Part shown: positions 54,619-63,414 of the stretch, piece by piece
Numbering within the stretch: the stretch's first letter is position 1
Layout: every line of letters begins with the position of its first letter
Assembly: GCA_913045315.1 (NCBI GenBank)
Contig: CAJWQJ010000010.1
Location: forward strand, 1-64,000
Reading direction: 5' to 3'
DNA: 64,000 nucleotides
Source of the DNA: an uncultured Chloroflexota bacterium
Lineage (GTDB): Bacteria; Chloroflexota; Dehalococcoidia; Lucifugimonadales; UBA1127
Translations under genes and position numbers: made by a program
The notes under the pieces: model-generated
Seen by the model: only the letters and a program-made list of their open reading frames with translations
The model's database searches: none
Told to the model about the DNA's origin: nothing

Positions 54619-55095
54619 ATGATTATGAAAAAGGTCATATCTGAAATTTATTGTTTAATACTATTGATTTTTAGTTTGCTATCAAGGTCTCGATTCGTTG
54701 TAAGAGGCAATAGCATGCTACCTACATTTAGTGACTCAGATAAATTTATCATTAATCGATTTAGATACATCTTTTTTAATCCAAAACGTGGAGACATAGT
54801 TTGCTTCAAAGCTAATTGGGGAATAAACAATATTTACCTTAAACGAATCATCGGTTTACCAGGTGAATCAATAGAATTGAATGGGAATGAAATCTATATA
54901 GATGGAGTAAAATATTATGAAAATTATATTTTAGAAATTCATTCAACTATTCAAAGTAAACATTTATACTGCAAGCTTGAAAATTCTCAATATTTTGTGT
55001 TAGGAGATAACAGAGAAACTAATTTCGATAGCAGAAGATTTGGACCAATCGCAAAAAAAGATCTTATTGGTCCTACCTATCAAATATGTTTTTAA
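54619..55095 (+). CDS. sodX: Signal peptidase I-like protease, probable NiSOD maturation protease
   Basis: 158 residues of the S26 family. A membrane segment lies at about 7-22, the catalytic Ser32 in RGNSMLPT, and the catalytic Lys75 in YLKRIIGLPGE; box E VLGDNRETNFDSRRFG is intact. It is short, as expected for SodX rather than a general leader peptidase. It is divergent from sodN, as in many NiSOD loci where this protease removes the SodN propeptide. Its 3' end overlaps the convergent GT20 gene by 23 nt. Confidence 0.85.
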   Translation: MIMKKVISEIYCLILLIFSLLSRSRFVVRGNSMLPTFSDSDKFIINRFRYIFFNPKRGDIVCFKANWGINNIYLKRIIGLPGESIELNGNEIYIDGVKYYENYILEIHSTIQSKHLYCKLENSQYFVLGDNRETNFDSRRFGPIAKKDLIGPTYQICF

Positions 55096-56611
55096 TATCT
55101 GTAAATTGAATTCTTAACCACGCATCTACATCATTTTTTTCAATGATATCTAATAGTGCTTTAGATCTATCTTGTCGTTCACTTAAACTCATTGTTACTG
55201 ATCGATAAAGTGCTTGTTCAGTTCCCTCAATGTCCGCAGGAGATACAGAAAGAACACCATCCTGTAATTCATCAAAAGTGCTTGATGTTTCTGATAAAAC
55301 TATAACACCGTTTTTATCATTAACCACAGGCCCTTCTTTTGTGACTAAATTTGTGCCATCTACTAAGGGATTAACTAATAAAGTATCGTATACCTTTAGC
55401 CCTGCCATAGCTTGAGCATAGTTATTCTCAGAAAATACCCTTATTGGCACCCATTCTGGATTTCCATAGGTTTTATTTATATTGTCTACTATATTATTAA
55501 TTTCGTCTTGATAACGTTCATATTGTTTAACATGCGTTCTTGAAGGAACAAGAAAGGCGAGAAAAACTACTCTTTCACGCAATTCGGGATGTCGCTCAAG
55601 CATTTTTCCATAGGCGCGAAATCCTCTCGTAATATTTTTATTCGGCTCGGTTCTATCAACTCGTACAATATTATGATCTCTTAGATACCCACTTATCTTT
55701 TCCGAAAATTCAGTTGCTCTAGGTGCCTTTGCGATATTTCTTACCTCATTAAGATTAATTGACAAAGGATAAACTTTAGCAAAGGTAACATGTTTATTGG
55801 TTTTTACTGATTTATCATCATAATTAATTACTGCATCTTTAATAAAAGTTCTGCAGGAATCCAAAAAATTGTAAACATCTCTTTCTGATTGAAATCCTAC
55901 AAGATCATTTGAACATAAACTTCTAAAGATCGACTCCCTCATGAATTCAGGAATTAGCTGCCATGAACGAACATCTGGCCAAGGTATGTGGACGTAATGA
56001 TAAATAAAAGAATCAGGACTATTTTTTCGTACTATCTCTGAAACAAGATACATATGGTAATCCTGAACAATAACAATATTTTCTTTTGAATTCCCATTCG
56101 AATCTAGTTTGATTTCATCTAATACAGAAGCAGCTATAGCTTCGTTCACCATAACGTAACCGTTAGTCCAAGCATCCGTAACAGTAGAGTCAACATTTGG
56201 AGTGTAAGGTGAGCTCCACATATTATGTTGAAGAAACCAGAGAAGAGGATTACATATAATATTATAGAATTTATGATAAGTCCTACGTGGAGTTACAACA
56301 AATCTTACATGACCTTTCTGTGATGGTAATGGAGAAGGAATTGCTCTATTCTCAAAAGCATCTAAAGCTCTTCTATCACCATCCCCCATAGCATTAGCAA
56401 CCCATGAGAACTCAAATTCCTGAAGCAACTGACTGAACGCTGTGACTATTGCACCACTTCCACGACGAGCCTGTAAATTTCCTTCTTGATTTACCTGGAA
56501 TTCAACTGGGCCACGATTACTTGCCATAATTATTCGATTTTTAGAGGTGATCGAAGAAATCAAGTCAGCAAGTTCATTGTTATATAAATTATTATCAACT
56601 ACATTTACCAT
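55073..56611 (-). CDS. GT20 glycosyltransferase, trehalose-6-phosphate synthase-like
   Basis: A 512-residue retaining GT-B enzyme of family GT20. The N-terminal ASNRGPVEF (32-36 region), RRGSGAIVTAFSQLL, IVIVQDYHMYLVSEIVR, HIPWPDVRSWQLIPEF and VGFQSERDVYNFLDSC motifs lie in the acceptor domain, with PLVDGTNLVTKEGPVVNDKNGVIVLSE in the UDP-sugar domain. Products in this family are trehalose-6-phosphate or glucosylglycerol-phosphate, both compatible-solute precursors; the acceptor cannot be settled here and no phosphatase partner is adjacent. It is longer than OtsA (about 470). Confidence 0.87.
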   Translation of the reverse strand: MVNVVDNNLYNNELADLISSITSKNRIIMASNRGPVEFQVNQEGNLQARRGSGAIVTAFSQLLQEFEFSWVANAMGDGDRRALDAFENRAIPSPLPSQKGHVRFVVTPRRTYHKFYNIICNPLLWFLQHNMWSSPYTPNVDSTVTDAWTNGYVMVNEAIAASVLDEIKLDSNGNSKENIVIVQDYHMYLVSEIVRKNSPDSFIYHYVHIPWPDVRSWQLIPEFMRESIFRSLCSNDLVGFQSERDVYNFLDSCRTFIKDAVINYDDKSVKTNKHVTFAKVYPLSINLNEVRNIAKAPRATEFSEKISGYLRDHNIVRVDRTEPNKNITRGFRAYGKMLERHPELRERVVFLAFLVPSRTHVKQYERYQDEINNIVDNINKTYGNPEWVPIRVFSENNYAQAMAGLKVYDTLLVNPLVDGTNLVTKEGPVVNDKNGVIVLSETSSTFDELQDGVLSVSPADIEGTEQALYRSVTMSLSERQDRSKALLDIIEKNDVDAWLRIQFTDIKNIFDR

Positions 56612-56820
56612 ATCTACTCACAAATCTAACTTAACGAAATTCGTCAAATCTGTTCAAATGTCTCATTTACATGAGGGATTAAAATCTAAACCCTAAAAGA
56701 GATCGTAAAATCTTGTACCTTTTTATAATTAAACTATCAGACAAAGTGTAAACGATATACATAGTAGAAAAGTTCATTTATATGTAGAATTGGAAAGGTA
56801 ATATATCAAAATAAATATGT
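56612..56820. other. Non-coding region upstream of clpC
   Basis: I see no gene or RNA in this AT-rich stretch. The full gap to clpC is 304 nt (56612-56915) and its right half holds the palindrome and promoter listed separately. Because the GT20 gene is divergent, its promoter should also lie here, but I find no clear -35/-10 pair for it. Confidence 0.6.
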
Positions 56821-56845
56821 AAGTTGATATGAATCATATCAACTT
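56821..56845. repeat. Perfect 25-bp palindrome upstream of clpC (operator candidate)
   Basis: AAGTTGATATGA (56821-56832) and TCATATCAACTT (56834-56845) mirror each other exactly around a single A, ending 2 nt before the -35 box. This position suits an activator, or a repressor looping over the promoter. It is not CIRCE (TTAGCACTC) and not the CtsR heptad repeat (GGTCAAA). Confidence 0.8.
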
Positions 56846-56847
56846 GA

Positions 56848-56877
56848 TTGACAAAGATAGTGCAAGGTTATTATTAT
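56848..56877 (+). promoter_or_regulatory. Sigma70 promoter of clpC
   Basis: TTGACA (56848-56853), 18 nt, then TATTAT (56872-56877), one mismatch from consensus; transcription would start near 56884, about 30 nt before the ATG. It is not a heat-shock sigma-32-type sequence. Confidence 0.7.
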
Positions 56878-56915
56878 GAGATGTAGATGATAATCATTTT
56901 TAAAAGGTTTTAATT

Positions 56916-59378
56916 ATGAATAAAGACAATTTTACAAATTCGGCAAAACAAACATTAGCAAAATCTCAAGATATTGTTCAGCAATATCAGCACAGTCAAT
57001 GGGATATAGAGCATATTTTTCTTGCCCTTATTGATGACGCTGAAGGAATTCCTTCCCAGTTGTTCAAAGAATTAGAAATATCTGTAGAATTACTCAAAAC
57101 AAACATTGATGTCGTACTCCGAAAGATACCAAAACTACAGTATACCCCTACTCAAATTTTTCAAACTCCTCGAACCAATCGCCTCTTAGAAACTGCTAAA
57201 GCCGAAGCTGACCGGTTAAAAGATGAATTCATTGGTACAGAACATTTGTTGATTGGAATCACTCATGAACAAACAGGTGATTCAGCGGAAATACTTCATG
57301 ATAATCAAATTGATACTGAGAAAATCTATCAAGCATTAGGTAAAATCAGAGGAAATAAAAGAATCACTGATCCAACGGCTGAAACAAACTATAGATCACT
57401 CGAAAAATATTCCATAGATCTAACTTCATTAGCAAAACAAGGGCTTTTGGACCCTGTGATCGGAAGAGACAAAGAGGTTCAAAGTCTAATACAAACATTA
57501 TCCAGAAGAACAAAAAACAACCCAGTCCTCTTGGGTGAAGCAGGTGTTGGAAAAACAGCAATTGTCGAAGGTTTGGCACAATATATTTTAACGGGTGACG
57601 TTCCTGAACCATTAATCAACAAACAAGTTGTTAGTTTGGATATGGGAACTCTCGTGGCAGGTGCCAAGTTTAGGGGAGAATTTGAAGAAAGATTAAAATC
57701 CATACTAGAAGAAATTCAACTAGCAAAAGGAAAGATAATTTTATTTATTGACGAATTACACACTGTCGTCGGAGCAGGAGCAGCTGATGGTGCAATAGAT
57801 GCATCGAATATGATGAAACCTGCACTTGCAAGAGGAGACATTCAAGTAGTAGGCGCAACAACTCCAGATGAATACAGAAAATATATAGAGAAGGATTCAG
57901 CTTTAGATAGGAGATTTCATCCTGTTTGGGTTGAAGAACCATCTCATGAAACTACAATTGAGATGCTTAAAGCTCTCCGACCCAGATATGAAGCTCATCA
58001 TAAAGTAACAATAGATGATTCCGCTTTAATTGCTGCAACTCGATTAAGCAAACAGTATATATCTGATCGACATTTACCTGATAAAGCTGTGGATTTAATA
58101 GATGAAGCAGCTGCAAAATTACGTCTGGAAATGTCAAGTATGCCAAAAGCTATAAAAGACCTTCAGAAAAGATGTCAAGAACTAAATAATCTAGAGGATG
58201 CTGCCTCTCAAAGAGGTGATTTTGGGAAAGCATCTGAAATAAGAGCCGAAAGAATTCAATGTGAATACTCATTTAGAACCAAACAAAATGAATGGTTTCA
58301 GGAAAAGAAAATTGAATATTCCGATGAAGGATTTCCATCTGTACAAGAAGAAAATATAGCTAATCTTATAGCTAGCTGGACAGGAATACCAGTTAATCGT
58401 CTTTTAGAAGAAGAAATAACGAAGCTTATGGAAATGGAAAATAGATTAGCTACAAGAGTGATCGGGCAATCTGAACCAATTAAAGTTATTTCAGATGCCA
58501 TTAGACGGGCAAGATCTGGGCTGAAAGATGCTAATCATCCCATTGGAGCATTTATGTTTATGGGCCCAACGGGTGTGGGGAAAACGGAACTTGCTCGAGC
58601 ATTAACAGAATTTCTTTTCGATGACGAGGAAAATCTTATTAGAATAGATATGTCAGAATATATGGAACAACATTCTGTCTCAAGACTTATAGGATCTCCA
58701 CCTGGCTATGTTGGGCACGATGAAGGGGGCCAACTTACAGAACTGGTAAGACGCAGACCATTCAGAGTAATTTTATTTGATGAAATTGAGAAGGCACATC
58801 CACGTGTTTTTGATTTACTTTTACAACTACTTGATGATGGAAGACTTACTGATGGACAAGGAAGAACAGTTGATTTTCGAAACACTGTCATCATTATGAC
58901 TAGTAATTTAGGAGCATCAGATTTTGGTAAATCCGAAAGTTTAGGGTTTCGAAAAGGTACGGATTACGAAAATATTATAACCAAATTGCGAGGATCAGTT
59001 GAAAATGCATTAAGAAAATCATTCCGGCCAGAATTTTTAAACCGCATAGATGAAATATTAATATTCGACCCTCTGACTCAAGATGAGATTTTGTCAATTG
59101 TCGATCTTATGATCTCAAATTTGCAGAAACAACTTATCGAACGCGAAATAGAACTTTCATTATCCAAAGAGGCAAAAGTCTGGATAGCAAAACAAGGTTT
59201 CGATGCAGAATTTGGAGCAAGACCATTGCGAAGGGCAATTGGTAAATTTATTGAAAATCCTTTATCACAGAGGATACTGTCTGGTGATTTAGTAAGGGAA
59301 AACAAAATATATATTACACACAATCCCGAAACTAATGCTCTTATGTTTGAGTTGCAAAATGTAGAAGTGAATGTTTAA
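56916..59378 (+). CDS. clpC: ClpC-type AAA+ chaperone/protease ATPase
   Basis: 820 residues. The N-terminal Clp domain with its double repeat is residues about 1-145. AAA+ domain 1 carries GEAGVGKT (207-214), and a short middle domain (about 410-470) bears one UVR-like coil ([19 protein letters not shown]). AAA+ domain 2 carries GPTGVGKT (550-557). A LGF loop (676-678) matches the ClpP-binding tripeptide, so it probably works with ClpP (not in window) rather than as a ClpB disaggregase. Length and short middle domain also fit ClpC. It overlaps thiD by 4 nt tail to tail. The promoter is preceded by a perfect palindrome. Confidence 0.93.
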   Translation: MNKDNFTNSAKQTLAKSQDIVQQYQHSQWDIEHIFLALIDDAEGIPSQLFKELEISVELLKTNIDVVLRKIPKLQYTPTQIFQTPRTNRLLETAKAEADRLKDEFIGTEHLLIGITHEQTGDSAEILHDNQIDTEKIYQALGKIRGNKRITDPTAETNYRSLEKYSIDLTSLAKQGLLDPVIGRDKEVQSLIQTLSRRTKNNPVLLGEAGVGKTAIVEGLAQYILTGDVPEPLINKQVVSLDMGTLVAGAKFRGEFEERLKSILEEIQLAKGKIILFIDELHTVVGAGAADGAIDASNMMKPALARGDIQVVGATTPDEYRKYIEKDSALDRRFHPVWVEEPSHETTIEMLKALRPRYEAHHKVTIDDSALIAATRLSKQYISDRHLPDKAVDLIDEAAAKLRLEMSSMPKAIKDLQKRCQELNNLEDAASQRGDFGKASEIRAERIQCEYSFRTKQNEWFQEKKIEYSDEGFPSVQEENIANLIASWTGIPVNRLLEEEITKLMEMENRLATRVIGQSEPIKVISDAIRRARSGLKDANHPIGAFMFMGPTGVGKTELARALTEFLFDDEENLIRIDMSEYMEQHSVSRLIGSPPGYVGHDEGGQLTELVRRRPFRVILFDEIEKAHPRVFDLLLQLLDDGRLTDGQGRTVDFRNTVIIMTSNLGASDFGKSESLGFRKGTDYENIITKLRGSVENALRKSFRPEFLNRIDEILIFDPLTQDEILSIVDLMISNLQKQLIEREIELSLSKEAKVWIAKQGFDAEFGARPLRRAIGKFIENPLSQRILSGDLVRENKIYITHNPETNALMFELQNVEVNV

Positions 59379-60175
59379 TTGTTTAAAAATGGAAAATGAT
59401 TTAATGGACCATGACCTTGCCCTATAGGTTTAGCATTTATGATACATTCATTTACATATGATTTTGAACGATGAAGAATATCCGAAATCGATAGATTCAA
59501 AGCAAGGTTCGCAGTTAATGCAGCAGCAAAAGTACATCCTGTTCCGTGAGTATTTTTGGTTTGAATCCTTTCCGCACTAAGAATTTGAAAATCATGCCCA
59601 TCAAAATAAACATCATCACATTTATTGTCCGTTCGATGTCCGCCTTTTATTACTACTGAACCTGCACCAAGTTTATCCACTATAAATCTTGCAGCATTTT
59701 TTAAATCATCATCGTTTTTTATAGAAAACTTAACCAACGTTTCAGCCTCAGGAATATTTGGAGTTATAACATCTGACAAAGGAATCATTAATTCTTTCAA
59801 TTCATTCACAGCATTTTCTTCTAGTAACCTATCCCCACCCTTAGCTACCATAACTGGATCCAGCACTACTTTTACATAATTAGTTTTTTTAATTTTGGTA
59901 AGACATTGTGCAACAGTATTTATAATAGCTATATTCGAAAGCATTCCAATTTTTATAGCATTAGGAACTATATCATCCATAACTGCAAATATCTGATCTT
60001 CTATTACCTGATTTGGAATCTCAAATATATTCGTTACACCAACTGTATTTTGTGCTGTAACAGCAGTTACGGCTGAACATCCATATACCCCAAAGGCTGC
60101 AAAAGTTTTCAAATCCGCTTGAATACCTGCTCCACCCCCAGAGTCAGAACCAGCTATAGTCAAAGCAATAGACAT
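59375..60175 (-). CDS. thiD: Hydroxymethylpyrimidine (phosphate) kinase
   Basis: A 266-residue ribokinase-family enzyme phosphorylating HMP and HMP-phosphate in thiamine synthesis. The N-terminal TIAGSDSGGGAGIQADLKTF, FGVYGCSAVTAVTAQNT, LDPVMVAKGGDRL and the anion-hole KNTHGTGCTFAAALTANLA are diagnostic. The ATG is preceded by GAGAGGGG. No other thiamine gene or TPP riboswitch is seen nearby, so it may serve salvage. Confidence 0.96.
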   Translation of the reverse strand: MSIALTIAGSDSGGGAGIQADLKTFAAFGVYGCSAVTAVTAQNTVGVTNIFEIPNQVIEDQIFAVMDDIVPNAIKIGMLSNIAIINTVAQCLTKIKKTNYVKVVLDPVMVAKGGDRLLEENAVNELKELMIPLSDVITPNIPEAETLVKFSIKNDDDLKNAARFIVDKLGAGSVVIKGGHRTDNKCDDVYFDGHDFQILSAERIQTKNTHGTGCTFAAALTANLALNLSISDILHRSKSYVNECIINAKPIGQGHGPLNHFPFLNN

Positions 60176-60220
60176 TTACACCCCTCTCTACTTATTAACA
60201 AACAAAAAAATAACCTACAT

Positions 60221-60529
60221 TCAAGTTCTTGTACTAAGTTTTCTTAGGAGTTCATAGGTATATATGCCGGTATAATGAACATCACTCCACAAAAACTGCA
60301 ATGCATATTGACCCACAGTAGTATATTCCAATGCATAAACATCCTCTGGAACAGTAGACTCATCAATTTCTCTTCTGCTAGGCCACTCACCAACACAAAC
60401 TGCACATCGACAATTCAATCTTAGATAACGATGGTCATAGCTTGAAATAAGCCCATCATCCCACTGAATAATTATACTTTCTGGCAAAAGTTGCACTTTT
60501 ACAGGACGAAATAACGAATTCTGAGACAT
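60221..60529 (-). CDS. DUF971 (GBBH-like N-terminal domain) protein
   Basis: About 102 residues matching the DUF971/GBBH-like_N domain: SIIIQWDDGLISSYDHRYLRLNCRCAVCVGEW (in part), with the three cysteines of its zinc site, and YTTVGQYALQFLWSDVHYTGIYTYELLR (in part). The domain occurs in MRP/ApbC-type and gamma-butyrobetaine hydroxylase proteins; alone its function is unknown. ATG 60529 has GGAGGT just upstream; a TTG at 60544 immediately after the previous stop is an alternative. It follows the HAD-nucleotidase gene closely. Confidence 0.82.
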   Translation of the reverse strand: MSQNSLFRPVKVQLLPESIIIQWDDGLISSYDHRYLRLNCRCAVCVGEWPSRREIDESTVPEDVYALEYTTVGQYALQFLWSDVHYTGIYTYELLRKLSTRT

Positions 60530-60546
60530 ATGACCTCCATACAATT

Positions 60547-61119
60547 TTAGAATTTTGATGTTGATATATTCTTACAAGCTTCTAACACTGTTTTTACTCT
60601 AATCACATTTCTAGGACAAATAACATCCTGATTCCAATATTGATCCCTTAAATATAATAGCTTTTTTGGGTATTCATACATATCCCTTACTAAATTTGGA
60701 TTATCATCTATCAAAATATCTATTGGGTATTCTAATTTACTTGGCCCAGAATGATTCAAAGTTACAGAATCATAATCAATTTTATGATTTTCAAGCCACT
60801 TCAAGGCTTCAAAATGAGTTCCTATATTCCTGTTTGAAAGAATTATAACTTTGTGTCCAGCTTCTTTAAGAATTTTTATTCCTTCACATAATCTAGGTTC
60901 AAGAGGCTCCATGCTTAGATAATATTTCTTCCAAGCTCTATCTAAAAGTGTATTAAATTCCTCATAAGTAATTCCTAAAATACTCGGCATATCCCAGGAA
61001 GCCCAGTCATTGTAAGAAAGCCTCATGTCTAATTGCTCCTCATGAGTTAATCTATTAACAGCACCTACTAGATCAACTAAGGTTCCGTCTAAATCCAAAG
61101 CTACATTCACTTCATTCAC
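60547..61119 (-). CDS. HAD-family 5' nucleotidase (NT5C-like)
   Basis: A 190-residue haloacid dehalogenase-fold phosphatase. Motif I is ALDLDGTLVDLVG (Asp8, Asp10 nearby), motif II is ILSNRN, and motif III/IV is LEYPIDILIDDNPNLV. The cap insertion after motif I and the motif order match NT5C 5'(3')-deoxyribonucleotidases, which dephosphorylate dNMPs. The substrate has not been proven. It is followed by the DUF971 gene with 17 nt or less between them. Confidence 0.82.
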   Translation of the reverse strand: MNEVNVALDLDGTLVDLVGAVNRLTHEEQLDMRLSYNDWASWDMPSILGITYEEFNTLLDRAWKKYYLSMEPLEPRLCEGIKILKEAGHKVIILSNRNIGTHFEALKWLENHKIDYDSVTLNHSGPSKLEYPIDILIDDNPNLVRDMYEYPKKLLYLRDQYWNQDVICPRNVIRVKTVLEACKNISTSKF

Positions 61120-61195
61120 CTACAGCAATAGTATTGACCCAATTGAGGAAATGGGAGTAGACTTACAAAAATATCACATTCGGGAAAAGCAAGCT

Positions 61196-61438
61196 ATGCC
61201 TATTTATGAATATAAATGTATTCCATGCGACAATCGTTTTGAGTTGATAAAACCTCTTTCAAATAATAATCAAACCGATATATGTCCTTCATGTGGAGAA
61301 AAAGCTGGGAAAGTCTTATCACTTTTTGCATATATTGGACCTAATTCAGGAGATAATGGTTATTTTTCCGGTAACAACTCGGATATAGTTGCCGGATGCC
61401 AATCAGGGCAATGTGCATGTGCTGCAAATTCATTATAA
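61196..61438 (+). CDS. FmdB-type zinc-ribbon protein
   Basis: An 80-residue small protein starting MPIYEYKC, the hallmark of FmdB/CxxC-type 'putative regulatory' zinc ribbons, with CIPC (about 8-11) and CPSC (about 32-35). It ends in a Cys-rich QSGQCACAA tail. ATG 61196 is preferred over an upstream in-frame start at 61151, because MPIYEYKC is the conserved family beginning. Its role in the cell is unknown. Confidence 0.85.
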   Translation: MPIYEYKCIPCDNRFELIKPLSNNNQTDICPSCGEKAGKVLSLFAYIGPNSGDNGYFSGNNSDIVAGCQSGQCACAANSL

Positions 61439-61496
61439 ATCATCATCATCCATCATGAGCTTCCAACTTCACTTTATTTTTGAAAATATAACTTAT

Positions 61497-62195
61497 TCAC
61501 TTAAGTAGTCTTTTAAAAAAAGTAACCCCAGCAAGAATTCCTATTGCTTGCAAAAATACAACAGCTACTAAAATTAACGTTGCATCGATCCAAAATCCTT
61601 CAGGGAAAAGCATAACTAAGTAATCAGAACGAGGATCGAGTTGCCAATAATCATTTCTAAAACTTAATTCATGAAACAGATAAAACAAGGGCCGGAATGC
61701 AATTGCTAGAACTATACCTGATAAAAGAATTATAATAATTGTAACTAAGCTGCTGAATTTCAAAACATCCAAAATGCCAATTATACTGTTACTCGATAAT
61801 TTTTTTTGTTTGAATAATTTGACCGGATTAAAAATCAAAATAACAATAGCAATCAATAGTGCAAATGAAATTACTTTTGCAAGTTTAACTTTTTCAATTA
61901 GAGTTTTTACATCAGCCATATGGATAATTTCTTTCTCTTTAAAAAGTGGCTGATTATTTATATTTATATCCAGAGTATTTGAGTTACCAACCAAATATTC
62001 TATTATTTCACCTGCTATAATTTTAAGTTTGTCATCTGGTATACCTGTTGATTCATTAATATGATACTTTGTAAAACCGTAATTATATAAACGAATTTCC
62101 CCAAAAGCGAAAAGTGTACTGGTGGATATTAAGCATACAATCAAACTGGCTGTAAAAAAGATTTTCATCGTTACTGAATCTAAAATTTTATGCAT
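61497..62195 (-). CDS. DUF1461-family integral membrane protein
   Basis: A 232-residue membrane protein with about four transmembrane segments (about 10-33, 105-125, 145-170, 205-228). The FHELSFRNDYWQLDPRSDYLVMLFPEGFW segment (in part) near residues 180-205 matches the TIGR01906/DUF1461 family. The function of the family is unknown. It is divergent from mazG by 90 nt. No signal of membership in an operon is seen. Confidence 0.78.
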   Translation of the reverse strand: MHKILDSVTMKIFFTASLIVCLISTSTLFAFGEIRLYNYGFTKYHINESTGIPDDKLKIIAGEIIEYLVGNSNTLDININNQPLFKEKEIIHMADVKTLIEKVKLAKVISFALLIAIVILIFNPVKLFKQKKLSSNSIIGILDVLKFSSLVTIIIILLSGIVLAIAFRPLFYLFHELSFRNDYWQLDPRSDYLVMLFPEGFWIDATLILVAVVFLQAIGILAGVTFFKRLLK

Positions 62196-62284
62196 TTAAA
62201 ATATTTATGTTTTTGAACTTGCTCACTAAAAGAATAATATGTACAAAATTAATTATACTCTAGGTTAATCATTGCGAGGTATTT

Positions 62285-63079
62285 ATGAAAAAAACTTACA
62301 GTCCAAAAGGAACCTATCAAGGATTAAACGAAATAATCAAAAAATTAAGATCAAAAGAAGGATGCCCTTGGGATCGGGAACAGACTCACAATTCACTAAA
62401 ACCCAATCTTGTTGAAGAAATGTATGAAACACTAGAAGCAATTGATGCTAATAACATTAAAGGTATGACAGAAGAATTAGGTGATATCCTAACTCAGATA
62501 CTATTCCATGCTCAGATCGGAGAAGAAAATAAAACTTTTAGTGACAAAGACATCTTTACTGAGGCTGAAAACAAACTCATTCGACGTCATCCTCATGTTT
62601 TTGATAAATCTCCAATGCCTCAAACTTCCCAGGACGTTGAAAAAAACTGGGAACAGATAAAAAAGAATGAACGACAAGAAAGGCAATCCATATTAGATGG
62701 ACCTTCCAAGTTGGCACCCTCATTGTCCTACGCTCAATCGATAGGAAAAAGAGCTGCACGATCGGGATTTGATTGGAACAAAGAATCAGAAATTTTTGAA
62801 AAGCTTGATGAGGAAATTAATGAGCTGCACAATGCAAAAACCACTTTAGAAGTTGAGCATGAAATCGGAGATATCTTGCTAACAATAACTAATCTAGCAA
62901 GATGGGTAGGTGTTGATGCTGAATCCTCATTAAGAAAAGCCAGCAAACGATTTTACGAACGATTCACATTTATGGAATATGAAATTTACAAAAACGAATT
63001 AGAAATTAATCAGGTTGACATGGATACATTTACAACCCTTTGGAACAAAGCAAAATCAAAAGAAAAAACCAAATCCTAA
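62285..63079 (+). CDS. mazG: Nucleoside triphosphate pyrophosphohydrolase MazG
   Basis: A 264-residue all-alpha NTP pyrophosphatase with two MazG repeats. The first contains the metal-binding EEMYETLEAI and EELGDILTQILFHAQIG (E-x2-E ... E-x2-D pattern); the second has VEHEIGDILLTITNLARW. It hydrolyses NTPs/dNTPs to NMP and pyrophosphate, clearing aberrant nucleotides. The ATG has GAGGT upstream. tRNA-Phe lies antiparallel just beyond its end. Confidence 0.96.
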   Translation: MKKTYSPKGTYQGLNEIIKKLRSKEGCPWDREQTHNSLKPNLVEEMYETLEAIDANNIKGMTEELGDILTQILFHAQIGEENKTFSDKDIFTEAENKLIRRHPHVFDKSPMPQTSQDVEKNWEQIKKNERQERQSILDGPSKLAPSLSYAQSIGKRAARSGFDWNKESEIFEKLDEEINELHNAKTTLEVEHEIGDILLTITNLARWVGVDAESSLRKASKRFYERFTFMEYEIYKNELEINQVDMDTFTTLWNKAKSKEKTKS

Positions 63080-63091
63080 GAAACAGAAACG

Positions 63092-63163
63092 TGCCGAGGG
63101 GCAGAGTCGAACTGCCGACACGTGGATTTTCAGTCCACTGCTCTACCACTGAGCTACCTCGGC
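63092..63163 (-). tRNA. tRNA-Phe(GAA)
   Basis: Reading the minus strand: acceptor GCCGAGG with CCTCGGC, D arm, anticodon stem GTGGA/TCCAC with loop CTGAAAA (anticodon GAA), T arm GGCAG/CTGCC with loop TTCGACT, and discriminator A. The 3' CCA is not encoded; the next bases read CGT. It decodes UUU/UUC. Confidence 0.95.
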
Positions 63164-63177
63164 TTTTTCCAATATTT

Positions 63178-63207
63178 ATCCTATGATTGTAATTTGAAAC
63201 ATGTCAA
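63178..63207 (-). promoter_or_regulatory. Promoter of tRNA-Phe
   Basis: On the minus strand, TTGACA (63207-63202), 18 nt, then TAGGAT (63183-63178); the -10 ends 14 nt before the tRNA. The -35 is consensus, the -10 four of six. Confidence 0.55.
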
Positions 63208-63414
63208 GTTAAACGTTAAAAGTAAGAATGATTACCATTTGAAAGGCACTAATAACTTGACAAATATACTGTTTAATAATAAAAAAAATACAGATACTTA
63301 AAAAGGAGGTTTCCACTAGGATAATTTAAAGAAGACATATATAATACAAATATAAATCATGGACAGATAAATATTTGATTCATGACAATAATACGTCACT
63401 TCGGAGGAAGTACG

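Noticed and set aside
63257-63360. TTGACA and an AAAAGGAGGT motif in the gap before the TPR gene, considered as a small gene
   Set aside because: No start codon at suitable distance after the AGGAGG and no open frame of any length follows; kept only as a possible promoter remark.
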